Part shown: in pieces, positions 1-7,840 of the stretch | How positions within the stretch are numbered: position 1 is the stretch's first letter | How the letters are laid out: the number at the start of each line of letters is the position of its first letter | Assembly (NCBI GenBank): GCA_023453795.1 | Contig: JAEXSP010000008.1 | Coordinates: 1-64,000, forward strand | DNA: 64,000 bases | Source: Bacillota bacterium | Lineage (GTDB): Bacteria; Bacillota; Clostridia; Acetivibrionales; JAEXSP01 | Direction: 5' to 3' | Position numbers and translations under genes: made by a program | Notes under the pieces: generated by a model | Databases searched by the model: none | The model's input: only the letters and a program-made list of their open reading frames with translations | Told to the model about the DNA's origin: nothing

Positions 1-658
1 TGCCTAAAATCTTGTTAAGAACTGCTTTTACAGTACTTTTGCTTAGTTTTGCTGTTTGAATATTAATGGCTAGAGAAAAGGGACTGTCCCTAATCAGATT
101 TTATCTGATTTTGAGACAGCCCCATAAATGCTTATTCTGTTAGTTTTAGCACCAGCAGCTGCCTGTTTGTATTACAGTAACACACACAGCGCTACTCAAT
201 CAATCATTAAAGCTGCTTTCTTAAATGAGCTTTTTTACGGTTTCTTACCTTTTATTCCATCCTTAATCTCTTAATTCTTCCTCTTATGCAATTTCTTAGG
301 ATGAGCAAATAAATATAGCATATATTATATTTCCGTTTTCAAAATCCCTTAAGCTTGAAATACGCATATTAATCGGAAGGAAGACATCATGAAGGAATGC
401 GTGGATCTACTATTCAAACACGTGCTTAAACAACAAATCTATACCAAATTGTCATTTGTTATAGATTGTTTTATTTTGTAGAAACTTATCATTATTTGTT
501 ATTTACACTACAGGTAATTTATGGTAGAATTTATATTAAATATCAAAGTTATATATGTTTGCAAATAAAAAGTTCATAAAATGTTTTCTGAATGGACTGG
601 CTTTATGATTTATAAAAAACTTTACATTAATATTTATAATTTACACGGGAGGCATTTT
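1..658. other. Non-coding stretch with two hairpins
   Basis: I see no supported gene here. Positions 80-123 form an imperfect inverted repeat, with GGGACTGTCCC facing GAGACAGCCCC around AATCAGA/TCTGATT; it resembles the dispersed palindromes common between clostridial genes. Positions 432-470 hold a second hairpin (AATCTATA paired with TATAGATT) followed by TTTTATTTTG, which could end a rightward transcript from outside the window. The remaining sequence is AT-rich and probably carries the promoter of the acyltransferase gene. Confidence 0.5.
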
Positions 659-1525
659 ATGGTAATATATAAATTGGCAGCATCGAAATTTGTATCAAAT
701 ATACTTTGGGCCATAGGCTTCATCTTAATTACAACAATCTCTCTATTTATTACTGCAGAGTTTTTCACTGTTTTGACCGGACCACTTTTTGTAAACAAAT
801 ATTTAGCTTTTTCCATTTCATTGCTTTTATTTATGTTTTCATATGTAGTCGTATGCGGAGTGTTATTCAGGCTTTTCGTACCTAAAATGAAGGAAGGCCG
901 TTATGTATCCGGATCAAAGCAACATATTTTATGGAGGATGAATTGGCATTTTTATTCCTACATATTTTTATTCGCCAGATATTTGTTTTTATATTTACCT
1001 TTTATGAGATACCTTGTATTGAAATTATTCAGAGTGAATTTGACTCCGTCGGTATATATTGCTGAAACTGCAAATTTTCAGGATTGTAATAATCTCATTA
1101 CAATCGGCGAAAACTCAGGTATTGGCTCGGAAGTAATGCTCTCAACTCATCTGGCATTGTCTCCCACAATATCAGTTCAACGAAAGCTGACTATAGGAAG
1201 CAACACCCATATACAAGCCAGGGTTTGCCTAGCTCCCGGAGTTACAATAGGCAATAATACTATCATTGGGTTCGCATCAATGCTTTCATTGGGAGCTAAA
1301 ATAGGAAATGATGTCAAGATTGGCGCAAATGTTGTAGTCGGAACAAATTGCATCATAGGCAATAATTGCAGGATAGGCCACTGCGTCATAATCAGCGAAA
1401 GTATAAAAATCGCTGACAATACGACAATACCTGATTATTCAAAAGTAATTAAGCTGAAAGGTTCATCAGTTAAGGAAACAGTTATTGACAGCACCAACAT
1501 CAATCGTTATATAAACCTGACTTAA
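659..1525 (+). CDS. Membrane-anchored hexapeptide-repeat acyltransferase-like protein
   Basis: A 288-residue protein with two hydrophobic membrane segments near residues 13-45 and 50-80, then from about residue 150 a left-handed beta-helix of hexapeptide repeats ([IV]-G-x-N type, e.g. IGSNTHI, IGNNTII, IGNDVKI, IGNNCRI). Proteins of this fold mostly transfer acetyl or other acyl groups to sugars or amino compounds. The N-terminal segments suggest action at the cytoplasmic membrane on an envelope molecule, but the acceptor cannot be read from sequence. I chose the ATG at 659 because GGGAGG lies six bases upstream; an in-frame ATG at 581 has no ribosome site. The next gene starts 18 bases downstream, so the two are probably co-transcribed. 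Confidence 0.72.
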   Translation: MVIYKLAASKFVSNILWAIGFILITTISLFITAEFFTVLTGPLFVNKYLAFSISLLLFMFSYVVVCGVLFRLFVPKMKEGRYVSGSKQHILWRMNWHFYSYIFLFARYLFLYLPFMRYLVLKLFRVNLTPSVYIAETANFQDCNNLITIGENSGIGSEVMLSTHLALSPTISVQRKLTIGSNTHIQARVCLAPGVTIGNNTIIGFASMLSLGAKIGNDVKIGANVVVGTNCIIGNNCRIGHCVIISESIKIADNTTIPDYSKVIKLKGSSVKETVIDSTNINRYINLT

Positions 1526-1543
1526 TATAACAAGGGTGTTAAT

Positions 1544-4039
1544 ATGCCGCTTAATATTTTATTTTATATTCCATCAATTTGCCTTGCAAGTTATGTGTTT
1601 TTATTCTTTTTGCTGTTGAAAGGCCAAAAGGACAAGCTTCTTGTTGTCTATTTCCTGCATACGGTTTCACTAATAGTATGGGCTTTAGGGGCTTCAATCG
1701 GTCGTTCCGGCATATTGCCCCCTCTCATTTTTTGGCAGCGTTTCTACTGCTATGGCCTAATTCTTACACCCTTCACATTTTACCATTTTGTAGTGATCTT
1801 ATGTAAGCCGAATTATAGAAAATATGAAGTTATAATCCCTTATAGCTTTGTTCCGTTATTCTATATAGTCAATTTCAAAGGATATATTGTAAGATGGTCC
1901 TATTTGGATAACAATGGCCAAATTGTATACGGTCTCGGCCTTGGTGCCGTAATATTGGGCATAGCTTCGGTCATTTTAGTTCTTATCTGCATATTATACC
2001 TTCAGCAAAGCCTCCTGAAAAAAAAGCTGCCCCTGAAAAGCATAGTTCTGATATATGCAGGAATTGTAATTCTGCTGATTTCTTCGTTATTGAATTTTAT
2101 TCCGGCAGTCGGACAATATTCGCTCGACTTTGTCGCCAATACCATAAATGCTTTTCTTATAGCTTATGCTATCTATAGATATAAGTTTTTTAACATTTCG
2201 ATAAGGATGAAATCAGGAATAACGTTCATTATTATTGGCACTGCTGCAGCCTGCTTAATTTCATCGCTTGCATTTGTTTTAACTGAAAAAAGCTCAATCC
2301 CCATATATGTCTTTCTATTCAGCGTCACAATATTTCTTCTTCTCCCTGCCTTTCAAAGGAATTACCTGTCCCTTATTGAAAGAATTGCCTCCGGAAGGCT
2401 TGCCTACATTAAAGACTACTTAAACAGCTATATAAAAGAAATAAGCACAGTTCTTGATAGATCCATCCTGTCTGAAAAAATGGTCGGTTTTATATGCCGG
2501 GGCTTTGGCGTCAGCAAAGCTATTGTATATCTGTATGACTATGACAATGACAATTACACAGTGAATTACAATAAAAATATAGGCAAAAATGTGCCTATTC
2601 GGAATTTGGATTCATCTGACTCGTTTGTTCTCATTGTTCAACGGTTGGATTTTCCTGCAACAGTCCATGAACTTATTAGCTCTCCTATTGATAAGAATAA
2701 AGCCTTGTCCGAGCAGATAAGTTTTCTCAATGAAGCATCTATAGAACTTATTGCTCCAATTAAAAAAGGCAGTTTATTTTTGGGGTTCATTCTCCTTTCG
2801 GACAAGCCCTCTGCGGATCCATACAGCAGAGACGACATCAAAGCAATTAACGATATTATCATTGCATCCATATCAACGCTTGAAAACTCCTATATGTATG
2901 AAAAAATAAGGCTTAAAGCCAATAAGGACTACCTTACTGACTTATACAATGAAAGGTACTTGATTGAATATATTGAGAAACATATAGTCGAAAATTCTTT
3001 AAAAAAGCTTTCTCTTGCACTTATAGATATAGATAATTTCAAAATCATCAATGCAATTCTGGGGTATGATTCCGGAGATATTACCCTTCAATATTTATCC
3101 AAAGCGGCTAAAAGGTTTTTCCCAATAGAATGTACCGTATGCAGGTTGTACAAGGACACATTTGCAATAGCCCTGCCCGGGGTCGATTCACAAGCTTCAT
3201 ATGAAATTATTGAAAAATTCCGCAGTTATATATATCAGGATCAGAAAGAGGTTCAATTTACTTTATCATGCGGTTTGTCTACATTTCCCAATGACACAGA
3301 CAATAAGAACGATTTGCTGATTTATTCGAGAAAAGCTCTGGAAACTGCCAAAAACATAGGAAGAAACAAAACTATAACCTTCCCCGTTCTAATGAGAAAA
3401 TCCAAGCTGATTGAGAAAATTCAAACAAGAACCAAAGATATTACCATGCAGGCTATATTCTCTTTAGTTGAAACTATAAATCAGCGTGATTCTTATACAA
3501 AGAAACACAGCGAAAGTGTTGCAGGCTATGCTTTCCTGCTTGCAGAATATATAGGTCTATCCTCTTCGGAAGCCGAAAAGCACCGGATTGCAGGGTTGCT
3601 GCACGATATAGGCAAAATAGGAATCGGAGAAAAGGTTCTCAGCAAGCCCGGAAGACTTACTGACGAGGAATATGCAATAATGAAGACTCATGTGCTCAGG
3701 GGCATAGAAATTCTAAAAAACTTTCCGGCACTGAAAGACATTTTGCCGTTAATAGCGGCACATCATGAAAGACATGACGGCAAAGGATATCCTTACGGTC
3801 TCAAGGGTGCTTCTATCCCTGCCGGAGCTAAGATACTGTCAATAGCTGATTCATTTGATGCAATGACCACTGACCGCCCTTACAAAAAAGGTGTTGCTCT
3901 TGACTTAGCACTTAAGGAATTACAGAACTGCGCAGGTTCACAATTCGATCCGTATCTTGTTGAATGCTTCTGTAAAATGGTTGAAAAGAACAAGGAGCTT
4001 GGATTAAGTCTTGATGAAGCCGTTGTAATCAATGGGTAA
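1544..4039 (+). CDS. Membrane GAF / degenerate GGDEF / HD-GYP phosphodiesterase
   Basis: An 831-residue signalling protein. Residues 1-270 carry about eight transmembrane helices resembling the 7TM sensor region of some histidine kinases. A GAF-like domain follows (about 300-450), then a GGDEF-family domain starting at LTDLYNER near residue 463, then HD-GYP (about 640-815). The GGDEF signature is replaced by LYKDTF near residue 533, so cyclase activity is unlikely and the domain may only bind GTP or act structurally. The HD-GYP half keeps LLHDIGKIGI (near 685) and HHERHDGKGYP (near 739), the metal and substrate residues for c-di-GMP hydrolysis. Likely role: lowering c-di-GMP in response to a membrane or cytosolic signal. 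Confidence 0.88.
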   Translation: MPLNILFYIPSICLASYVFLFFLLLKGQKDKLLVVYFLHTVSLIVWALGASIGRSGILPPLIFWQRFYCYGLILTPFTFYHFVVILCKPNYRKYEVIIPYSFVPLFYIVNFKGYIVRWSYLDNNGQIVYGLGLGAVILGIASVILVLICILYLQQSLLKKKLPLKSIVLIYAGIVILLISSLLNFIPAVGQYSLDFVANTINAFLIAYAIYRYKFFNISIRMKSGITFIIIGTAAACLISSLAFVLTEKSSIPIYVFLFSVTIFLLLPAFQRNYLSLIERIASGRLAYIKDYLNSYIKEISTVLDRSILSEKMVGFICRGFGVSKAIVYLYDYDNDNYTVNYNKNIGKNVPIRNLDSSDSFVLIVQRLDFPATVHELISSPIDKNKALSEQISFLNEASIELIAPIKKGSLFLGFILLSDKPSADPYSRDDIKAINDIIIASISTLENSYMYEKIRLKANKDYLTDLYNERYLIEYIEKHIVENSLKKLSLALIDIDNFKIINAILGYDSGDITLQYLSKAAKRFFPIECTVCRLYKDTFAIALPGVDSQASYEIIEKFRSYIYQDQKEVQFTLSCGLSTFPNDTDNKNDLLIYSRKALETAKNIGRNKTITFPVLMRKSKLIEKIQTRTKDITMQAIFSLVETINQRDSYTKKHSESVAGYAFLLAEYIGLSSSEAEKHRIAGLLHDIGKIGIGEKVLSKPGRLTDEEYAIMKTHVLRGIEILKNFPALKDILPLIAAHHERHDGKGYPYGLKGASIPAGAKILSIADSFDAMTTDRPYKKGVALDLALKELQNCAGSQFDPYLVECFCKMVEKNKELGLSLDEAVVING

Positions 4040-4071
4040 GTGCAAGAATGTCTCTAAGTATTATTTTAAAA

Positions 4072-4089
4072 GAGAGCCTCTAGGCTCTC
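4072..4089. terminator. Bidirectional terminator between convergent genes
   Basis: Perfect 7-bp stem GAGAGCC/GGCTCTC with a four-base loop. Leftward it is followed by a short T-run (TTTTAAAAT), so it can end the gene at 4093 and, less strongly, the HD-GYP gene. Confidence 0.65.
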
Positions 4090-4092
4090 AAT

Positions 4093-4452
4093 TTACTGAT
4101 TTTGTTTATTCCTCACATGTTTAAGATATTTGTTTAGTGCATCTTCATCAATATTTACTTCATTCTCGTATTGCTTTAAATCTTCTTCATTGTAAACTAT
4201 TTTTTCTTCCATCAGTTTTTTATTATAATCTTTTATCATTTTATTAGACTCAATTAATAAATAGATTATTACAACCCAATTTATAAAAGGCAGCATAATT
4301 CCTAATGTATAAAAAACGGAATAACTTTCTTTTTTATAAATCTTATATGTAAGTATTGGAACCACTACCAGATTAATAGGCCATATCAGGATACCAACAC
4401 AAAGTAGTACCATGAAAGTTTTAATTGAGCTGATATACTCGGTTTCATTCAT
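4093..4452 (-). CDS. Small two-TM membrane protein, unknown
   Basis: About 119 residues from the ATG at 4452, chosen because AAAGGA sits about eight bases upstream; longer in-frame starts overlap the preceding gene. Two hydrophobic helices lie near residues 10-30 and 43-65, followed by a charged Lys/Glu-rich tail, probably cytoplasmic. I recognise no family. It starts 13 bases after the stop of the secreted CxxC protein gene at 4466, so the two are likely co-transcribed and may work together at the envelope. Confidence 0.55.
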   Translation of the reverse strand: MNETEYISSIKTFMVLLCVGILIWPINLVVVPILTYKIYKKESYSVFYTLGIMLPFINWVVIIYLLIESNKMIKDYNKKLMEEKIVYNEEDLKQYENEVNIDEDALNKYLKHVRNKQNQ

Positions 4453-4465
4453 GTGATATTTCCTT

Positions 4466-4735
4466 TCATTGTGGTGGATGGCATATTTTACAAGGTGTAT
4501 AGCCATTTGCCTTGGCATCCTTCAAACTTATAGAAATTTTGCTTTGCCTTAAATACCTGCAGTCAGCTCTATGATACTTTGAGCCGGTCCGGGTAATATA
4601 GACAGTAACTGTCTTTGTTTTAGTCAGGTATGTTATGGGCTTTGATGTAGTGGTTACAGCTGCATAACTGGATTGAACTGAAACACTGAAAAGTAAGCAT
4701 AGAGTTACAATTAACAAAGAAATTTTTCTTTTCAT
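4466..4735 (-). CDS. Secreted small protein with Ada-like CxxC metal-binding motif
   Basis: An 89-residue protein with a clear signal peptide (Lys-Arg start, hydrophobic core, cleavage expected after SYAA near residue 26). The C-terminal half has the pattern YHRADCRYLRQS...GYTPCKICHP. This zinc-ribbon-like motif often sits at the C-terminus of secreted nucleases and ComEC-linked proteins, with three Cys and a His as likely metal ligands. No catalytic nuclease domain is present, so here it stands alone. AGGGGTG seven bases upstream supports the start. Confidence 0.6.
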   Translation of the reverse strand: MKRKISLLIVTLCLLFSVSVQSSYAAVTTTSKPITYLTKTKTVTVYITRTGSKYHRADCRYLRQSKISISLKDAKANGYTPCKICHPPQ

Positions 4736-5042
4736 TAAATGATCACCCCTTTTGCAATATATGTAATATCAATTAAGAACAATATGCTACCGCCTTCCTA
4801 ATGTACCAATATTCGCCACAGGTTTCCAAATTCCTTCTTTAATCCATATTACTTATTGCGACTATGCGTAAATTGTATTATTTAACATTTACCACCGTCA
4901 AGCGGATATGGCTATGTACTCACTATAGGTCTTGCAACAAAAAGCCCGAGATTAACCAGGCAGAATAATTCGTTTAGTAGAAAAAAAGATGTTTTGCTTT
5001 AACTTCATAATGTTGTTATGTTAATCATTGAAAACATACAAC
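4736..5042. other. Intergenic region, nothing recognised
   Basis: About 300 bases of AT-rich DNA between the small secreted-protein gene and the tRNA terminator. It presumably holds the promoter of the leftward gene pair. I find no ORF with a ribosome site, no RNA gene and no clear repeat. Confidence 0.4.
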
Positions 5043-5075
5043 AAAAGCCGCTAACCTTTGAGATTAGCGGCTTTT
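5043..5075 (-). terminator. tRNA operon terminator
   Basis: A 12-bp perfect stem AAAAGCCGCTAA/TTAGCGGCTTTT with a nine-base loop, three bases past the tRNA-Arg CCA end. The leftward RNA ends in TTTTGTTGT, as expected for an intrinsic terminator. Confidence 0.85.
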
Positions 5076-5078
5076 ATG

Positions 5079-5155
<77 letters not shown>

Positions 5156-5159
5156 ATAT

Positions 5160-5233
5160 TGGAGCGGGTGATGGGAATCGAACCCACGCAATCAGCTTGG
5201 AAGGCTGATGTTCTACCATTGAACTACACCCGC
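5160..5233 (-). tRNA. tRNA-Gly (anticodon TCC)
   Basis: Acceptor GCGGGTG/CACCCGC, D-arm GTTC...GAAC, anticodon stem TCAGC/GCTGA with loop CTTCCAA giving TCC, T-loop TTCGATT and encoded TCCA. It decodes GGA/GGG Gly codons and is the first gene of a two-tRNA transcript. Confidence 0.97.
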
Positions 5234-5274
5234 ATATCCTTTTCGTCGACACGATTCAAGCGCCGACTTAAGAT

Positions 5275-5303
5275 ATTATACAAGGTTGTTTTCTGTTTGT
5301 CAA
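5275..5303 (-). promoter_or_regulatory. Consensus promoter of the tRNA-Gly/tRNA-Arg operon
   Basis: On the minus strand a perfect -35 TTGACA (5298-5303) is separated by 17 bp from a perfect -10 TATAAT (5275-5280). Transcription would start near 5268, about 35 bases before the tRNA-Gly. The -35 hexamer overlaps the stop codon of rdgB, so the tRNAs are transcribed independently of the upstream operon. Confidence 0.85.
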
Positions 5304-5914
5304 CACCATTTAGTGTCAGCTGATAAATACTTTTTCAGTTCCTCAGTCATCAGCCGCAGAGCTTTGCCTCTATGACTAATTTTATGCTTTTCATCCGGCT
5401 CCATTTCTGCTGAAGTCATATTGAATTCAGGGACAAAAAACAACGGATCGTATCCGAAGCCATTTTCGCCCTTTTCCTCATAACCGATTATTCCTTCGCA
5501 AACTCCCCTTACAACAAAGCTTCTTCCGTCAGGGAAAACTACTGCTATAGCGCATACAAACCTTGCACGGCGTTTTTCGAACGGAACTCCCTCAAGTAGT
5601 CCGAGAAGTTTCATGTTTTTATCCTTATCCGAAGCCCCGGGCCCTGCAAATCTTGCAGAATAAATACCGGGAGCTCCGTTAAGATAATCAACTTCAAGGC
5701 CAGAATCATCGGCCATAACCATCTCTCCGGTGAGTCCGGACACTTCCCTTGCTTTGATCATGGCATTTTCTTCGAAAGTTGAACCGTTTTCCTCAATATC
5801 ATCATTTAAGCCGACAGCTTCCATTGAAATTACTTCAAAAGGAAAATCCCTCATTATTTCTTTTATCTCTTTAAGCTTCCCCTTGTTCCTTGTTGCCACT
5901 ATTAGCTTTTTCAT
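5300..5914 (-). CDS. rdgB: XTP/dITP diphosphatase (RdgB/HAM1 family)
   Basis: A 204-residue nucleotide-sanitising enzyme that hydrolyses dITP, XTP and ITP to monophosphates, keeping non-canonical purines out of nucleic acids. The N-terminal ATRNKGKLKEI (family TxNxxK), the ADDSGLEVD segment and ENGFGYDPLFF are the family's metal- and base-binding motifs. The start at 5914 begins MKKLIVATRNKGK and has GGGGGAG upstream. The gene begins 44 bp inside the 3' end of rph in another frame; rph followed by rdgB is a common firmicute pairing. Confidence 0.95.
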   Translation of the reverse strand: MKKLIVATRNKGKLKEIKEIMRDFPFEVISMEAVGLNDDIEENGSTFEENAMIKAREVSGLTGEMVMADDSGLEVDYLNGAPGIYSARFAGPGASDKDKNMKLLGLLEGVPFEKRRARFVCAIAVVFPDGRSFVVRGVCEGIIGYEEKGENGFGYDPLFFVPEFNMTSAEMEPDEKHKISHRGKALRLMTEELKKYLSADTKWC

Positions 5915-6677
5915 CTTTTGACACTCCCCCGATTTTATCAGCCAAGTCACCCAAAGCATCTCTCTGTTTGTCGAACAGCTGTGTTATTCCTTTTTCAGCA
6001 AGCTCTATCAGGTTGTTGAATTGCTTCCTGCTGAAGGGTGCCTGTTCACCGGTGCCTTGAATTTCTATGAATTCCCCCTGACCGGACATAACAATGTTCA
6101 TGTCCGCAGATGCATGCGAATCCTCCTCATAGCATAAATCAAGCATTTCATTTCCGTCCACTATACCTACGCTTATTGCTGCTACAAAACCTGTCAAAGG
6201 AATTTTTTCTATAATTCCTTTCTTCACAAGAGCATTGCATGCATCAGCCAGAGCCACAAAAGCCCCGGTTATTGATGCTGTCCTTGTTCCTCCGTCAGCC
6301 TGAATGACATCACAGTCAATAATGATCTCTCTTTCTCCAAGCAGCTGGTAATTCACAACAGTTCTGAGCGTTCTTCCGATAAGCCTTTGAATTTCCTGAC
6401 TTCTTCCGTTGATTTTAAGCTTGCTGATATCCCTTGAATTCCTTGTTGCGGTTGAACGGGGAAGCATTGAATACTCCGCTGTAACCCAGCCTTCCCCTGT
6501 TCCTTTCTTATGAGGCGGCACCCTTTCCTCTACACTGGCAGTACAAATAACTTTAGTATCTCCCATTTCTATTAGTACGGAGCCCTCTGCATGCTTAATA
6601 TAGTTCCTGGTTATTTTAACTGGTCTTAATTCCCCAAATCCTCTGCCGGCAATTCTCAAAGCACTACCTTCTTTCAT
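5871..6677 (-). CDS. rph: Ribonuclease PH
   Basis: A 268-residue phosphorolytic 3'-5' exoribonuclease that trims tRNA 3' ends. The hexameric PH-fold core is complete, including RDISKLKINGRSQEIQRLIGR, the DCDVIQADGGTRTASITGA block and the acidic LDLCYEEDSHA region that binds metal and phosphate. Most RNase PH proteins are near 240 residues; here about 20 extra polar residues (SKDEKANSGNKEQGEA) sit at the C-terminus and their coding sequence overlaps the rdgB start. Its start abuts the stop of the gerM-like gene, so gerM-like, rph and rdgB form one operon. Confidence 0.95.
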   Translation of the reverse strand: MKEGSALRIAGRGFGELRPVKITRNYIKHAEGSVLIEMGDTKVICTASVEERVPPHKKGTGEGWVTAEYSMLPRSTATRNSRDISKLKINGRSQEIQRLIGRTLRTVVNYQLLGEREIIIDCDVIQADGGTRTASITGAFVALADACNALVKKGIIEKIPLTGFVAAISVGIVDGNEMLDLCYEEDSHASADMNIVMSGQGEFIEIQGTGEQAPFSRKQFNNLIELAEKGITQLFDKQRDALGDLADKIGGVSKDEKANSGNKEQGEA

Positions 6678-7736
6678 TTATTTTTGGTCCATAACATTGT
6701 TTACCACAGCCGGTATAGCCAGACTATTGGACATCGTTCCCTCCGGCATGGCATTTTCCTTGCCTTCAACGAGTATCTTGACCTTATTGATTCCTTTGAC
6801 CTGCTTCATTGAAAGCAATATTTGATTTACTATTGCTGTTTCTCTGGCACTTCCGCCGCCGTAAGAAACAAGTTCCTTGTTGAAATCAAGCACAAGCAGA
6901 TCATCCTTGATTATAACATTTCTAAGCTTAGTTTTCTGCGGCAATTCCGAGTACAATTTGTCGCTTCCGTAATTCCCGCCGAATAAATCAATTATTTTAC
7001 CCGGGAGATTCCCTGAAGCCTTTCCCTTATACTCCATTGAGACAGGCAGCAAATACGAATATTTCTCATTAGCCGTGTCTAAAAGGAAAATATCTGCTTT
7101 ACTGCTGTTTTTAGCAATATTGGCCTTACTGGAATTAACCAGTATGTTATCTCTGTTCAGTATGCCCGAAATATCCGTCCCGTATTTCAAAACAGACCTT
7201 TCTCGCCCGTTTACAAGTATCTTTACTTTTTGCACAGTTTTAAACTCTGTAAGTGTATATACTATCGAGGAAATGATGCTGCGTTCCTGTTCCCCGTTTT
7301 TGTAGCTGAGAAGACTTTCATTGAAATCAATCACAGCTGTACCTTCTTTTATATTAATTCCTTTTACCTCGGTCCCTGCAGGAAGAACAGGATACAAACC
7401 GTAATATTCTATATTCTCTCTGTTCTGTGCGTCGTCTACAAGTCCTGTTATTGTCGCTCTGGCTATTCCCTCCTGTTTATCGATCTTCCTCGATACAGGA
7501 ACAAGGAATCCATTCTTGTCCTGATAATAAACCGTAACATAAATTCCGGGCTTGGATGGTGTTGTTTGCTCCGGAGCCGTGCTTTCCTGTCTTGTGCCCT
7601 GATCCTGTATCCCATTTTGAGTATTGTCTACTGTTCTTTGCTGACTTGCAGTATTTGATTCATCTATTAACGGACTTGAACAGCCTGCAGTGAAACATAT
7701 TCCCATTACCAGCAATAAAATAAGTATCTTTTTCAT
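6678..7736 (-). CDS. GerMN-domain lipoprotein (GerM-like)
   Basis: About 352 residues from the ATG at 7736, which has AGGAGG five bases upstream. The N-terminus is a lipoprotein signal (ILLLVMGICFTAGC), so the mature protein should be tethered to the outer face of the membrane by the lipidated Cys. A Ser/Thr/Gln-rich linker is followed by two GerMN-type repeats (about 85-200 and 215-335) with the pattern GTEVKGINIKEGTAVIDFNE and a shorter second copy. In Bacillus GerM acts in sporulation and germination and GerMN domains are thought to bind envelope partners. The neighbouring amidase fits a cell-wall or spore-envelope role. Confidence 0.82.
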   Translation of the reverse strand: MKKILILLLVMGICFTAGCSSPLIDESNTASQQRTVDNTQNGIQDQGTRQESTAPEQTTPSKPGIYVTVYYQDKNGFLVPVSRKIDKQEGIARATITGLVDDAQNRENIEYYGLYPVLPAGTEVKGINIKEGTAVIDFNESLLSYKNGEQERSIISSIVYTLTEFKTVQKVKILVNGRERSVLKYGTDISGILNRDNILVNSSKANIAKNSSKADIFLLDTANEKYSYLLPVSMEYKGKASGNLPGKIIDLFGGNYGSDKLYSELPQKTKLRNVIIKDDLLVLDFNKELVSYGGGSARETAIVNQILLSMKQVKGINKVKILVEGKENAMPEGTMSNSLAIPAVVNNVMDQK

Positions 7737-7840
7737 AATTTCCTCCTTACAATAAACCAATAAGTCTGGTTAGTTTACAGTAATTATGGTCAATTATGAA
7801 AAAAAATATATATTTCCCTGTTTGCTATCGGAAAATGTTC

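Noticed and set aside
1..90. Leftward coding fragment at the window start
   Set aside because: A minus-strand frame is open but includes the palindromic repeat and has no clear start or family match.
581..658. Longer N-terminus for the acyltransferase
   Set aside because: The ATG at 581 lacks a ribosome site, while GGGAGG sits correctly before the ATG at 659.
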